DNA from: DMER64 sp964542305
GTDB lineage: Bacteria; Bacteroidota; Bacteroidia; Bacteroidales; UBA932
Length of the DNA stretch: 64,000 nt
Assembly: GCA_964542305.1 (NCBI GenBank)
Contig: CAZITX010000014.1
Coordinates: forward strand, 1 to 64,000
Reading direction: 5' to 3'
The notes below the pieces were generated by a model that saw only the letters and a list, made by a program, of their open reading frames with translations, was not told where the DNA came from and did no database searches. A program made the position numbers and the translations under genes. Every line of letters begins with the position of its first letter. The first letter of the stretch is position 1. Of this stretch, positions 45,392 to 54,548 are shown piece by piece.

Positions 45392-46541
45392 TTTTAATGG
45401 TTACCCTGCGCCCTTTCATTGCTTCCACTTTCCCGACAATACGCGCTTTCAGCCCGTAAGAGGCCGCTTTTTCTATCATAATGGGAGCTGCTTCTGCAGG
45501 TACATACAATTCCATGCGGTGTCCCATATTGAACACCGTGTACATCTCTTTCCACGAAGTACCGCTGATCCTCTGGATTTCCCTGAAAAGCGGGGGAACG
45601 GGAAAAAGATTATCCTTTATTATATGAAGATCATCAATAAAATGGAGTATTTTGGTCTGACCTCCTCCGGAACAGTGGATCATGCCGTGTACGGAACTCC
45701 GTTGTGAATCCAGAATGTCTTTGATTACAGGTGCATATGTACGGGTAGGGGACAAAACAAGCTGCCCGAAAGTCAGACCTGTATCCGGTTCAATATCGGT
45801 TAGTTTCCGGGTGCCGGAATAAACGTATTCAGACGGTATGCCGTTGTCATAACTTTCCGGGAAAGCAGCTGCTACCGTTTTGTCAAACACATCGTGCCGG
45901 GCACTGGTCAGCCCGTTGCTGCCCATACCCCCGTTGTAACAATCTTCGTAAGTGGTTTGTCCGAAAGAAGCCAGTCCCACGATAACATCCCCAGGCTGAA
46001 TACGGCTGTTGTCAATAACCAGATCACGCCGGATCCGGGCACAAACCGTACTGTCCACAATCACGGTCCTGACCAAATCGCCTACATCGGCCGTTTCACC
46101 GCCGGTAAGCTCCATACGGATCCCCAGATCTGTCATACGCCCGCAAAATTGCCGGCTCCCCTGTATCAAAGCCTTGATTACCTCGGCTGGGATCAGCCTT
46201 TTATTACGGCCAATGGTAGAGCTTAAAAGAATGTCCGAGGTCACTCCCACGCACAACAGATCATCCAGGTTCATTACAATGGCATCCTGGGCTATTCCTT
46301 CCCAAACGTCCAAATCTCCTGTTTCTTTCCAATAGCAATAGGCCAGGGAAGATTTGGTCCCTGCTCCGTCAGCATGCATGACCAGGCAATAACCGGGATC
46401 ACCGGTAAGAATATCGGGGATTATTTTGCAGAAAGCTCCCGGAAACAGGCCCTTTCCGGTTCCTTCCAGGGCACTGTGTACCTCGTTTTTTGAAGAAGAT
46501 ACACCCCGTTTGCTGTACTTTCCGGCTTCCAGGTCATTCAT
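45360..46541 (-). CDS. purM: Phosphoribosylformylglycinamidine cyclo-ligase (AIR synthase)
   Basis: 393 residues. Closes the imidazole ring of purines with ATP. HADGAGTKSSLAY, MNLDDLLCVG, LTGGETADVGDLV, LASFGQTTYEDCYNGGMGSNG and MIHCSGGGQTKI are AIR-synthase motifs in the longer Bacteroidetes form. It is the first gene of a minus-strand unit with the unknown lipoprotein and the exonuclease fusion. Confidence 0.95.
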   Translation of the reverse strand: MNDLEAGKYSKRGVSSSKNEVHSALEGTGKGLFPGAFCKIIPDILTGDPGYCLVMHADGAGTKSSLAYCYWKETGDLDVWEGIAQDAIVMNLDDLLCVGVTSDILLSSTIGRNKRLIPAEVIKALIQGSRQFCGRMTDLGIRMELTGGETADVGDLVRTVIVDSTVCARIRRDLVIDNSRIQPGDVIVGLASFGQTTYEDCYNGGMGSNGLTSARHDVFDKTVAAAFPESYDNGIPSEYVYSGTRKLTDIEPDTGLTFGQLVLSPTRTYAPVIKDILDSQRSSVHGMIHCSGGGQTKILHFIDDLHIIKDNLFPVPPLFREIQRISGTSWKEMYTVFNMGHRMELYVPAEAAPIMIEKAASYGLKARIVGKVEAMKGRRVTIKNEHGTFTYNK

Positions 46542-46583
46542 GATACAAAATACTTTGTACTGACAAAGATCGTAAAAAAACGT

Positions 46584-48767
46584 TTACCGGAGGAATAACA
46601 GCTCCCGGTATTTGGGCAACGGCCAAAGCTCATCGTCCACGATCATTTCCAGGTGATCGGAGCAATGCCTTATCTGGTCCATAAGGGGCAAGACCTCTTT
46701 GGCGTATGCAGCGGCTTTTTTTTGCAGCGATTCCAGTTTATTGGCTTTTTTACGTGCTTCTATCAGCAAATGCACCAGGCTGCGAAGGTCATTCACATAA
46801 CCTGCAGTTTTTCTTAGGGCTTTCAGCTGCGTGGATACCAACACTTCGTATTCTCCGGCCGGGAAAATTTCTTTCATCCCCCGTACATTTTCCAGCAGCA
46901 GATTTTCGTGACGTATGGCAGTAGGTACAAAATGGTTTATGGCCAGATCTCCCAACACACGTGCTTCTATCTGAAGTTTCTTTACGTACATCTCGTTTTT
47001 GACCTCAAAACGGGCTTCCAGTTCCCTGCGGCTCATCACCTGAGTTTCTTCCATCAGTTTGACGGTTTTGGATTCCAGCAAAGACTTGTACGAGGCAGGA
47101 ACATCCTGAATTCCCCTCAACCCGCGACGGGCTGCTTCTGCCTGCCATTGAGCACTGTACCCGTTCCCTTCAAAGCGAATATCACGGGATTCTTTGACAA
47201 ACTTCCGGATCACCTTTATCAGGGCATCTTCCTGTTTTAATCCCGATTTCAGCTCTTTGTCCACCAGCTTTTTGAAAATTTTCAGCTGTTGTGCAACGGC
47301 AGTGTTCAAGAATAGCATGGAAGAGGCACAATTTGCCGAGGAGCCGATGGCTCGGAATTCAAACCGGTTGCCGGTAAAGGCGAACGGAGAGGTGCGGTTC
47401 CTGTCGGTGTTGTCCGGGAAGATATCGGGGATCATGCCCACGATCTCCAACCTTGCCTGCTCAATGTCATTTTTACTCTGCGCACCGCCACTCTCTATCA
47501 AATCCAACAACTCGGCAAGTGTGCTTCCCATGAACATGGACAGCACTGCAGGGGGAGCTTCGGAGCCGCCAAGGCGGTATGAATTGCTCAGCGAGGCTAC
47601 GGTGGACATGATCAAAAAATGGTGTTCGTAGACGGCTTTCAGGGTACATGCGATAAAGCTCAAAAATTGCAGGTTGTCCTGTGGTGTTTTACCGGGGGAA
47701 AAGACATTAACGCCTTTGTTGGTGCACATACTCCAGTTGCAGTGTTTTCCTGAACCGTTTATTCCGTCGTACGGTTTTTCATGAAAGATGACTTTCAGGT
47801 TGTGTTTTTTAGCCAGTTTGCGCATAACCATCATGATCATCTGGTTGTGATCTATAGCCAGGTTGGCTTCCTCGTGGTAGGGCGCAAATTCAAACTGGTT
47901 GGGAGCTACCTCGTTATGACGGGTTTTTATGTAAACACCCAGTTTATAAGCTTCTGTTTCAAAATCTTTCATAAAAGCCATTACCCGGGAAGGAATGTTA
48001 CCAAAGTAATGATCTTCAAGCTGTTGATCCTTTGCAGCAGTATGGCCCTGCAAGGTGCGGTCGCAAAGCATCAAATCCGGACGGGCGCGGTACAGGGAAA
48101 GATCCACCACAAAATATTCCTGTTCAATGCCATAGATCACATTTACGCTATCCGTTTCCGGATCAAAATAACGGACCACATCGGTAGCGGCCTGGTCAAG
48201 AGCTCTTAATGATTTCAGGTGGGGCGTTTTGATGTCCAGGGCATCACCGGTGTAGGACACAAAAATGGTAGGGATACAAAGTGTCTGATCCATAATGAAA
48301 GCCGGTGAACTGGGATCCCATGCCGTATAGCCACGCGCTTCAAAAGTATTGCGCAGACCGCCGCTTGGAAAACTGGAGGCATCGGGTTCCTGTTGTATGA
48401 GGGAATCACCCATGAATTGTTCAATCGCACAGCCGTTTGAATAAGGCTTTATGAATGCCTCGTGTTTCTCGGCAGTTGTTTCACTCAGGGGATGGAACCA
48501 GTGTGTGTAGTGGGTGGCTCCGCGTTCCATGGCCCAGGTACGCATTCCTTCCGCCACAAATGCAGCAACACTCCTGTCGATCCTGGTTTTCTTTTCGATA
48601 GCCTGTACCACTGCATCGTAAGCAGTTTCAGGCAGGTAGTTGCGCATTTTTTTGAGGTCAAAAACATTTTGACCGAAAAAAGCAGAGACGGGTTTCGTTT
48701 CTACAGAGAAACGTTCCATTTTGTGTGACGAAAATTCGGTTAGTGCTTTGTGTCTGAAAGTCGACAT
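46584..48767 (-). CDS. glnN: Glutamine synthetase type III
   Basis: 727 residues, the size typical of GSIII and much longer than GSI. Makes glutamine from glutamate, ammonia and ATP. Signatures: NVFDLKKMRNYLP, ATHYTHWFHPLSETTAEKH, IEQEYFVVD, EVAPNQFEFAPYHEEANLAIDHNQ, GSGKHCNWSM and SPFAFTGNRFEFRAIGSSANCA. The main enzyme form of Bacteroidales. Its 42-bp gap to purM has no clear promoter. A perfect 12-bp palindrome GGATTTAAATCC lies 9-20 bp before the start codon. Confidence 0.97.
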   Translation of the reverse strand: MSTFRHKALTEFSSHKMERFSVETKPVSAFFGQNVFDLKKMRNYLPETAYDAVVQAIEKKTRIDRSVAAFVAEGMRTWAMERGATHYTHWFHPLSETTAEKHEAFIKPYSNGCAIEQFMGDSLIQQEPDASSFPSGGLRNTFEARGYTAWDPSSPAFIMDQTLCIPTIFVSYTGDALDIKTPHLKSLRALDQAATDVVRYFDPETDSVNVIYGIEQEYFVVDLSLYRARPDLMLCDRTLQGHTAAKDQQLEDHYFGNIPSRVMAFMKDFETEAYKLGVYIKTRHNEVAPNQFEFAPYHEEANLAIDHNQMIMMVMRKLAKKHNLKVIFHEKPYDGINGSGKHCNWSMCTNKGVNVFSPGKTPQDNLQFLSFIACTLKAVYEHHFLIMSTVASLSNSYRLGGSEAPPAVLSMFMGSTLAELLDLIESGGAQSKNDIEQARLEIVGMIPDIFPDNTDRNRTSPFAFTGNRFEFRAIGSSANCASSMLFLNTAVAQQLKIFKKLVDKELKSGLKQEDALIKVIRKFVKESRDIRFEGNGYSAQWQAEAARRGLRGIQDVPASYKSLLESKTVKLMEETQVMSRRELEARFEVKNEMYVKKLQIEARVLGDLAINHFVPTAIRHENLLLENVRGMKEIFPAGEYEVLVSTQLKALRKTAGYVNDLRSLVHLLIEARKKANKLESLQKKAAAYAKEVLPLMDQIRHCSDHLEMIVDDELWPLPKYRELLFLR

Positions 48768-48775
48768 TTTGTTTA

Positions 48776-48787
48776 GGATTTAAATCC
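48776..48787. promoter_or_regulatory. 12-bp palindrome before glnN
   Basis: GGATTTAAATCC is perfectly self-complementary and sits 9-20 bp upstream of the glnN start. A T-rich minus-strand sequence follows upstream (TATATTTTTG). It could be an operator; there is no independent support. Confidence 0.25.
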
Positions 48788-48880
48788 AACAAAAATATAA
48801 AAAAACCATAGGTTACAGGAAAGGAATTTGATTCTTCGCAAATTGTAAGAAATTATTGTTTTTTTGTTTAAAGAAAGGTC

Positions 48881-48888
48881 TATATTTG
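48881..48888 (+). promoter_or_regulatory. -7 element before aminotransferase gene
   Basis: TATATTTG followed by CAG, 29 bp before the ATG at 48918. The nearest upstream TTG (48856-48858) is 22 bp away, slightly longer than the consensus spacing. Confidence 0.5.
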
Positions 48889-48917
48889 CAGATTAAATTT
48901 ACAAATTTTAAGTCGTT

Positions 48918-50114
48918 ATGTTAGGTATCTCTGAATTATCCAGGAAAATGCCCGCTTCTCCCATCCGAAAGCTGGTTCCCTATGCCGAAGCTGCAAAAAA
49001 ACGCGGCGTGAAAGTGTATCATTTGAACATCGGTCAGCCCGATATTGCTTCTCCCAGGGAAGCTATTGACACTGTACGCAATACGGACCTTAAACTGGTG
49101 TCGTATCCGCACTCGGCCGGTATAGAATCTTACCGCAGGGGATTGGCAAAATACTATCAGGATGTAAATATTGATCTTTCCTATGAAGAAATCATTGTTA
49201 CTGTAGGAGGTTCCGAAGCATTGCAGATAGGCCTGAAAGTTTGTTGCAATCCCGGGGACGAAGTAATCGTTTTTGAGCCCTTCTATACCAATTACAACAC
49301 CTTTGCGCTGATGGCCGGAGTGAAGTTTGTTCCCGTTACCACTACTATCGAAAGTGGTTTTGCGTTGCCGCCCATGTCGGAAGTGGAAAAATACATCACC
49401 CCGAAAACAAAAGCAATTCTCATAAACAGTCCCGGCAATCCTACCGGAACCCTTTACACCAAAGAGGACATCCTGCAATTGGGAGAGATCGTAAAAAAAC
49501 ACAATTTGTACCTGCTGTCCGACGAAGTGTACCGTGAATTCTGCTATTCTGACGAACCGCATTTCTCATGTATGCAGATCCCTGGGGCCCAAGAAAATGT
49601 CATACTGATAGACTCGGTGTCAAAACGTTACAGCCTGTGCGGAGTTCGTATTGGATGCATAGCCTCGCATAATAAAGAAGTCATGAGTGCCGTGCTTCGT
49701 TTTGCCCAGGCCCGTTTGTGTGCTCCCGCCCTGGGGCAGATGGCCGCAGAAGGAGCTCTGGCTACTCCGGAAGAATACTTCCTGGCTGTTAAAGAAGAAT
49801 ATATTGACAGACGCGATTTAATGATTGACCGTTTGAATAAAATGGAAGGCGTTTATTCACCTATGCCTATGGGTGCTTTCTACACTACGGCCCGTCTGCC
49901 GGTTGACGATTCAGACAAATTCGCTCAGTGGTTGCTGGAAAGTTTCAGTTACAAAGGCCAGACCGTTATGGTTGCTCCGGCTGCCGGCTTCTATGCCACA
50001 CCCGGGAAGGGAACAGATGAAGTCCGCATTGCTTACGTTCTGAAAAAAGAAGATATCAGCAATGCCATGGACTGCCTGGAAGAAGCCCTGAAACAATACC
50101 CCGGACGTAAATAG
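48918..50114 (+). CDS. PLP-dependent class I/II aminotransferase (aspartate aminotransferase-like)
   Basis: 398 residues. Fold type I aminotransferase: YHLNIGQPDIASPREA, TVGGSEALQIGL, INSPGNPTGTLY, LLSDEVYREFCY and IDSVSKRYSLCGVRIG, where the Lys in SKRYS binds PLP. MGAFYTTARLP and DEVRIAYVL follow. Broadly interconverts aspartate or similar amino acids; exact substrate not readable. Divergent from glnN, which fits a link between nitrogen assimilation and transamination. Confidence 0.92.
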   Translation: MLGISELSRKMPASPIRKLVPYAEAAKKRGVKVYHLNIGQPDIASPREAIDTVRNTDLKLVSYPHSAGIESYRRGLAKYYQDVNIDLSYEEIIVTVGGSEALQIGLKVCCNPGDEVIVFEPFYTNYNTFALMAGVKFVPVTTTIESGFALPPMSEVEKYITPKTKAILINSPGNPTGTLYTKEDILQLGEIVKKHNLYLLSDEVYREFCYSDEPHFSCMQIPGAQENVILIDSVSKRYSLCGVRIGCIASHNKEVMSAVLRFAQARLCAPALGQMAAEGALATPEEYFLAVKEEYIDRRDLMIDRLNKMEGVYSPMPMGAFYTTARLPVDDSDKFAQWLLESFSYKGQTVMVAPAAGFYATPGKGTDEVRIAYVLKKEDISNAMDCLEEALKQYPGRK

Positions 50115-50131
50115 CATCTTCAAGATGCCCT

Positions 50132-50500
50132 ATGAAAACACTGTACACTGTTTTACTTTTGGTGTTCTCCAATGTCTTTATGACATTCGCATGGTACGGA
50201 CACCTGAAGTTTGGTTCAATGAAGTGGTTTCAGTCATTACCCCTGATCGCTGTCATCCTTTTTAGCTGGGGTATCGCTTTTGCCGAATACTGTTTCCAGG
50301 TTCCGGCAAACCGGATAGGGTATATTGGAAACGGTGGACCACTTTCACTTATACAGCTCAAGGTCATCCAGGAAGTGATCTCATTGAGCGTGTTTACTGT
50401 TTTCACACTGGCCGTGTTCAGGACAGAGCAATTCAAGTGGAATCACATCCTGGCTTTTTTTCTGCTGATAGCAGCGGTGTACCTGGTGTTCAAAAAATAA
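50132..50500 (+). CDS. DMT-family/DUF486 membrane protein
   Basis: 122 residues, four membrane helices. AWYGHLKF, FSWGIAFAEYCFQVPANRIGY and GPLSLIQLKVIQEVISL are characteristic of DUF486 (PF04342). Likely a small transporter-like inner-membrane protein; substrate unknown. Seventeen bases downstream of the aminotransferase gene. Confidence 0.9.
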   Translation: MKTLYTVLLLVFSNVFMTFAWYGHLKFGSMKWFQSLPLIAVILFSWGIAFAEYCFQVPANRIGYIGNGGPLSLIQLKVIQEVISLSVFTVFTLAVFRTEQFKWNHILAFFLLIAAVYLVFKK

Positions 50501-50503
50501 AAA

Positions 50504-50525
50504 AGACCGCTTGAAAGAGCGGTCT
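50504..50525 (-). terminator. Intrinsic terminator for DUF3276 gene
   Basis: Stem AGACCGCT/AGCGGTCT with loop TGAAAG. The minus strand continues TTTTTATTTTTTG, a good T tract; the plus strand lacks one. It lies about 100 bp past the stop of the minus-strand gene at 50628. Confidence 0.65.
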
Positions 50526-50627
50526 GTGCTAAAATATATTGACGAACTATTGTACACTTAGGGTTACAAAAAGCGCGGCAAAGGTAAAAGGATTTTTCAA
50601 GATTGCAATAGGTGAATGAAATTTTTT

Positions 50628-50972
50628 TTATTCATTCCCTGACAGATCTTCAAATTTTACGTTGGTAAATTCATTAGGGCGGGCTTCCGTAACAGGGATC
50701 CGGTCCTTAATGAATTTTATGACTTCATCCAGCCCTTCAGTGAATTTTTCAAAATCTTCCTTGTACAGGAAAACTTTATGTTTCTCATATGAAAACCGTC
50801 CGTCTTTGTCAACACGACGTTTGCTTTCCGTAATGGTCAGGTAATAATCATTTCCTTTAGTTGCCTTAACGTCAAAGAAATAGGTCCTTTTTCCGGCACG
50901 TACGGGTTTGGAAAAAACATCTTCTCCACTATGTTCCGCCTTGGTGGAACGGTCGAAATCTTCAAAATACAT
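50628..50972 (-). CDS. PUR-family DNA/RNA-binding protein (DUF3276)
   Basis: 114 residues. YFFDVKATKGNDYYLTITESKR and the second half HKVFLYKEDFEKFTEGLDEVIKFI show the PUR repeat of bacterial Pur-alpha relatives. Binds single-stranded nucleic acid in characterised members; cellular role in Bacteroidetes unclear. Divergent from nusB with overlapping promoter elements. Confidence 0.92.
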   Translation of the reverse strand: MYFEDFDRSTKAEHSGEDVFSKPVRAGKRTYFFDVKATKGNDYYLTITESKRRVDKDGRFSYEKHKVFLYKEDFEKFTEGLDEVIKFIKDRIPVTEARPNEFTNVKFEDLSGNE

Positions 50973-50997
50973 AAGTCTGATTTATTTATAATATTCA

Positions 50998-51033
50998 CAA
51001 ATATAAAATATTTGCTTTAAAACTGTATATTTG
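50998..51033. promoter_or_regulatory. Divergent -7 elements of DUF3276 gene and nusB
   Basis: Minus strand TATATTTG (51005-50998), 26 bp before the DUF3276 start, and plus strand TATATTTG (51026-51033), 27 bp before nusB. Both are followed by TG or CAG and face away from each other. -33 elements are not clear for either. Confidence 0.5.
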
Positions 51034-51059
51034 CAGAGATTCTTTTTGATTTAAAAGGT

Positions 51060-52004
51060 ATGCTCAGCAGGCGTTTCATTCGTATTAAAATTTTTAAGGT
51101 TTTATTCAGCAGCGTTCATTCTCAAAATTTTGATCTTGCTTTGGCAGAAAATGAACTCATCAAAAGCCTTGAAAAAACAAGACAATTGTATTTTCTCTTG
51201 CTCTCACTTCCGGGTACATTGGTACGCTATGCTCAGGAACGGATAGAAATAGGCATGCAGAAATACCATCCCACACAAGAAGAAATAAATCCAAACCTGC
51301 GTTTAGTCAATAACAAGGCTATCGGGATACTGAACAGGGACAAAGAATTGACAGACTCCCGGACACACGGACTCAATTGGAACGCAAACAGGGGCTACAT
51401 AAAACAATTGTACGATTCACTTAAAGAAGAACCGTATTTTCTGGATTACATGAATGCAGCCGAAGCTCCGGATTTTCAGGAGGATTTGAAATTTTTGATG
51501 GATTTTTATGGCGGTCAGCTGGATGATGATCCGGAACTATACAGTGTGCTGGAAGACCGCAGCCTCCACTGGACAGATGACGTTGCCTATGTCTGTAATG
51601 TTATCCTGACACAATTGGCAGCTTTACAGAGCGAACATGACAAACTGAAGCATCCGCCATTGTTTTATAACCACGACGATAAAGATTTTGCCACCCGGTT
51701 GTTTACACATTCTTTACAACATTATGGAGAATATGTGGGTTATATAGAGAAGTTTGCACAGAACTGGGACCTGGAGCGGATCGCTGCCACAGATACCATT
51801 CTGATTGTCATGGGAGTGGCGGAAGCCGTGGCTTTCCCGCAGATCCCCATAAAAGTAACGCTCAATGAAATGGTTGAAATTTCCAAGTTTTACAGTACCG
51901 GAAATTCCAAAATGTTCGTGAACGGCATACTGGACCGCATAATTAAATATCTGACATCAGAAGGCATAATAGAAAAACGTGGCAGGGGACTTGTAGAGAA
52001 ATAG
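51060..52004 (+). CDS. nusB: Transcription antitermination factor NusB
   Basis: 314 residues, the long Bacteroidetes form (E. coli NusB has about 140). The NusB fold is at the C-terminal end: FATRLFTHSLQHYGEYVGYIEKFAQNWDLERIA, TDTILIVMGVAEAVAFPQIPIKVTLNEMVEISKFY and SKMFVNGILDRIIKYL. It binds boxA RNA with S10 in rRNA antitermination. First of a run with yajC, a YbbR-like gene and coaE. Confidence 0.93.
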   Translation: MLSRRFIRIKIFKVLFSSVHSQNFDLALAENELIKSLEKTRQLYFLLLSLPGTLVRYAQERIEIGMQKYHPTQEEINPNLRLVNNKAIGILNRDKELTDSRTHGLNWNANRGYIKQLYDSLKEEPYFLDYMNAAEAPDFQEDLKFLMDFYGGQLDDDPELYSVLEDRSLHWTDDVAYVCNVILTQLAALQSEHDKLKHPPLFYNHDDKDFATRLFTHSLQHYGEYVGYIEKFAQNWDLERIAATDTILIVMGVAEAVAFPQIPIKVTLNEMVEISKFYSTGNSKMFVNGILDRIIKYLTSEGIIEKRGRGLVEK

Positions 52005-52037
52005 ATCAGCAATACTATTAAAAACCAATATTAAAAC

Positions 52038-52367
52038 ATGAACACATTATTTTTTATTTTACAAGAACAAACTACCGCAGTTGCCGGTAAAGGCGGGAAC
52101 TGGTCGTTTCTTATAATGATGGTTGCCATTTTCGTGGTAATGTACTTTTTAATGATCCGTCCGCAGAAGAAACGTCAGAAAGAATTGAAAGCATACCGCG
52201 ATAACCTGCAAAAAGGTGAAAAGGTCATTACTGCAGGCGGCATTTACGGAACCGTAGTTGAAGTAAAAGATACAACCGTTTTACTGGAAGTGGACAACAA
52301 CGTGAAGATCAGGGTAGACAAATCAAGCCTTGTCAAGGACTCCAGCGACCTTCAGCAGCAGAACTAA
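52038..52367 (+). CDS. yajC: Sec translocase accessory subunit YajC
   Basis: 109 residues: one transmembrane helix (about 25-44, FLIMMVAIFVVMYFLMI) followed by RPQKKRQKELKAYRDNLQKGEKVITAGGIYG, the standard YajC pattern. It accompanies SecDF in protein export. 33 bp behind nusB, 33 bp before the YbbR-like gene. Confidence 0.95.
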   Translation: MNTLFFILQEQTTAVAGKGGNWSFLIMMVAIFVVMYFLMIRPQKKRQKELKAYRDNLQKGEKVITAGGIYGTVVEVKDTTVLLEVDNNVKIRVDKSSLVKDSSDLQQQN

Positions 52368-52400
52368 GAGAAAATCAAACGCCTTACAAAAGTATGGCTT

Positions 52401-53345
52401 ATGAAACGTTCCAGATTGGTTTTGATACTGTGTATTATCACAGCTTTTTTCCTTTGGGTGGTCTACACATTATCCAATGAGTACACTGCTTACTTCCGGT
52501 TCCCTGTGGAAGTGGAAACCAATCTGGAAGGCCGTACCAATATTTCTCGTCCTGACAACACACTTTTCATAAGAGGCAAGGCCAGGGGTTTTTACATAAT
52601 TCGCAACACCTGGCGAAAAAGAATTCCTCCGGTAAGTTTTTTTGCAGACCGGGAACTTATACATGAGATCCCCGGCAGCGATGATGATTTTTACCTGCTT
52701 TCAGACAATATAGACAATTTGGTAAACGATGCCCTGGGTAGTGACCTGGAACTGGAAACCATCTTAAGCGACACCATTCGCCTTAGGTATCCCCGGGAGC
52801 ATTTTAAAAAAGTCCCGGTAAGATTTGTTGCAGACATAGCCTATAAATCCCAATATATGTCTTTTGAACCTGTCAGGCTGACACCTGACAGCGTTTTGGT
52901 CTATGCCCAGGAACCTTACCTGGAGATCATAGAAGAAGTAAAAACCCGAAGAACAACCTTGGGCAACCTTTCGCAGAGTGTGGAAGGTATTGCCCGTTTG
53001 GAAATTCCGGAAAACACCCGTCTTTCACATGCCGAGGTGGAATACAGGATCCCCGTTCTGCGTTACGTGGAAATGTCTTTCGAGGTTCCGGTAACAACGC
53101 GAAACGTACCGTACCGCAGGGAACTCTTTGTTTTACCCGATGTGGTGACCATTCAGTTCCGGTGTCCGTTCCGTGAGGCATCCGGCATCTCTCCCGATGA
53201 CTTTCTTCTTGTGATTGATTACAATGACTTCATAAAGAAAGAAAGCGGCAAGATCATTCCCGTTCTTGAAGCATCTCCCGGTTACATAAGTCACATAATT
53301 GTGTCTCCCCAATTTGTGGACGGCATCATTCAGAATCGTTACTAA
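52401..53345 (+). CDS. YbbR-like domain protein
   Basis: 314 residues. One N-terminal transmembrane helix (VLILCIITAFFLWVVYTL), then extracytoplasmic beta-rich repeats (VPVRFVADIAYKSQYMSFEPVRLTPDSVLVYA) with the PDSVxVxG-like turn of YbbR/CdaR domains. CdaR controls cyclic-di-AMP synthase in Firmicutes; in Bacteroidetes the gene is usual between yajC and coaE, as here, and its role is uncertain. Confidence 0.85.
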   Translation: MKRSRLVLILCIITAFFLWVVYTLSNEYTAYFRFPVEVETNLEGRTNISRPDNTLFIRGKARGFYIIRNTWRKRIPPVSFFADRELIHEIPGSDDDFYLLSDNIDNLVNDALGSDLELETILSDTIRLRYPREHFKKVPVRFVADIAYKSQYMSFEPVRLTPDSVLVYAQEPYLEIIEEVKTRRTTLGNLSQSVEGIARLEIPENTRLSHAEVEYRIPVLRYVEMSFEVPVTTRNVPYRRELFVLPDVVTIQFRCPFREASGISPDDFLLVIDYNDFIKKESGKIIPVLEASPGYISHIIVSPQFVDGIIQNRY

Positions 53346-53349
53346 AGTC

Positions 53350-53961
53350 ATGGAAACTCTGATAACACTCGGTATTACGGGGGGCATAGGCAGTGGAAAA
53401 AGTTACGTTACCCGTATTTTTACTGCCCTGGGTATACCTTGTTACGATTCAGATGCACGTACAAAATTGCTGTACCGGGAAAACGAAGAACTGAAAGAAG
53501 CGTTGACCAATTTGCTGGGACATACCATATACAGGGACGGAGAACCGGATATCAGGGTTATGGCATCCCTGATTTTCAGCGATCACAGTCTCCTTAAAAA
53601 AGTCAATACCCTGGTTCATCCTTATGTTGTTCGTGATTTTTTAAAGTGGGCTGCTACTACAAATGCACCTTATGTGATATTTGAAAGCGCAATTCTCCTG
53701 GAAATGGAACCGCCTTTTCATACCACAAAAGTACTGACCGTATCTGCAGATAAGGAACTGCGTCTGCAAAGAGCCTCGGGCCGGGATAACAGCCACAGGC
53801 AATCGGTGCTGAACAGGATGGATAAACAATGGACCGACAGCCAAAGGGAATCCGGAGCTGATTTTATAATCGTTTCGGACGAAACACAACCTTTATTGCC
53901 GCGTGTTCTGGCAGTTCACCATGAAATGATACAACTAACCAACAATAACAATGAAAACTGA
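53350..53961 (+). CDS. coaE: Dephospho-CoA kinase
   Basis: 203 residues from ATG at 53350, four bases after the previous stop. P-loop GITGGIGSGKSYV, YDSDARTK and LVHPYV; ATP-dependent phosphorylation of dephospho-CoA, last step of coenzyme A synthesis. The frame extends 17 codons upstream into the YbbR-like gene, rejected because the P-loop normally lies near the N-terminus. Overlaps the DUF5606 gene by 11 bp. Confidence 0.95.
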   Translation: METLITLGITGGIGSGKSYVTRIFTALGIPCYDSDARTKLLYRENEELKEALTNLLGHTIYRDGEPDIRVMASLIFSDHSLLKKVNTLVHPYVVRDFLKWAATTNAPYVIFESAILLEMEPPFHTTKVLTVSADKELRLQRASGRDNSHRQSVLNRMDKQWTDSQRESGADFIIVSDETQPLLPRVLAVHHEMIQLTNNNNEN

Positions 53962-54538
53962 TCTTACTAAAATTCTCTCCATTGGAGGACACCCCGGACT
54001 TTTCCGTTACCTTGCCCAAAGCAACGGGGGCGTGGTCGTAGAATCTATGACAGACAAAACCAGGAAGTGGATGGGCCCAAGTGCCCGTATGACTTCATTG
54101 TCAGATATTTCAGTTTATACCACAATGGAAGACGAGCTGAAACTGCAGGATATTTTCACCAAAATGAAAGAATTTTTAAACGACAATCCCGCCCCGAACC
54201 CCAAATCAAAGGCTGATGAAATGGCCGGATTCTTTGATAAGGTGATCCCCCAGTACGACAAAGACCGTTTTTACCCCTCACACATGAAGAAAGTGCTGGA
54301 CTGGTATAATATACTGAAAGAAGCCGATGCCCTGGATTTTGAAAATCCGGAAATTAACGAATCAGGCGAAGAAACAGAACAGGACGGAACCGAAAAACAT
54401 GTGGCAGAAACAAAGCCCGAACATAAGGCCCAGACAGTAAAAACCGCAAAAGCACCAAAACCGGCAGGAACAAAAGCTCCCAAAACCACCGGGGCAAAAG
54501 CCCCCAAACCGGTAATGAAACATACCACACAAAAATAA
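53951..54538 (+). CDS. DUF5606 protein with Lys/Ala/Pro-rich tail
   Basis: 195 residues. The first 140 (LTKILSIGGHPGLFRYLAQS, ARMTSLSDISVYTT, DKDRFYPSHMKKVLDWYN) match DUF5606, a Bacteroidetes family of unknown role. The last 45 residues are low-complexity, with repeats such as TAKAPKPAGTKAPKT, basic and probably disordered, perhaps nucleic-acid binding. Codon use in the tail is repetitive, suggesting slippage-driven length changes. Confidence 0.85.
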   Translation: MKTDLTKILSIGGHPGLFRYLAQSNGGVVVESMTDKTRKWMGPSARMTSLSDISVYTTMEDELKLQDIFTKMKEFLNDNPAPNPKSKADEMAGFFDKVIPQYDKDRFYPSHMKKVLDWYNILKEADALDFENPEINESGEETEQDGTEKHVAETKPEHKAQTVKTAKAPKPAGTKAPKTTGAKAPKPVMKHTTQK

Positions 54539-54548
54539 AACGCCGGGG

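Noticed and set aside
50542..50552. ACGAACTATTG, identical to the outer 11 bases of the right insertion-sequence end
   Set aside because: No second end, transposase remnant or duplication nearby; 11 bases can match by chance in a window this size.
50541..50568. CGTC and TGTAAC on the minus strand, like the ECF promoter at 36.5 kb
   Set aside because: The spacer is 18 bp instead of 16 and it points into the 3' end of a gene on the opposite strand.
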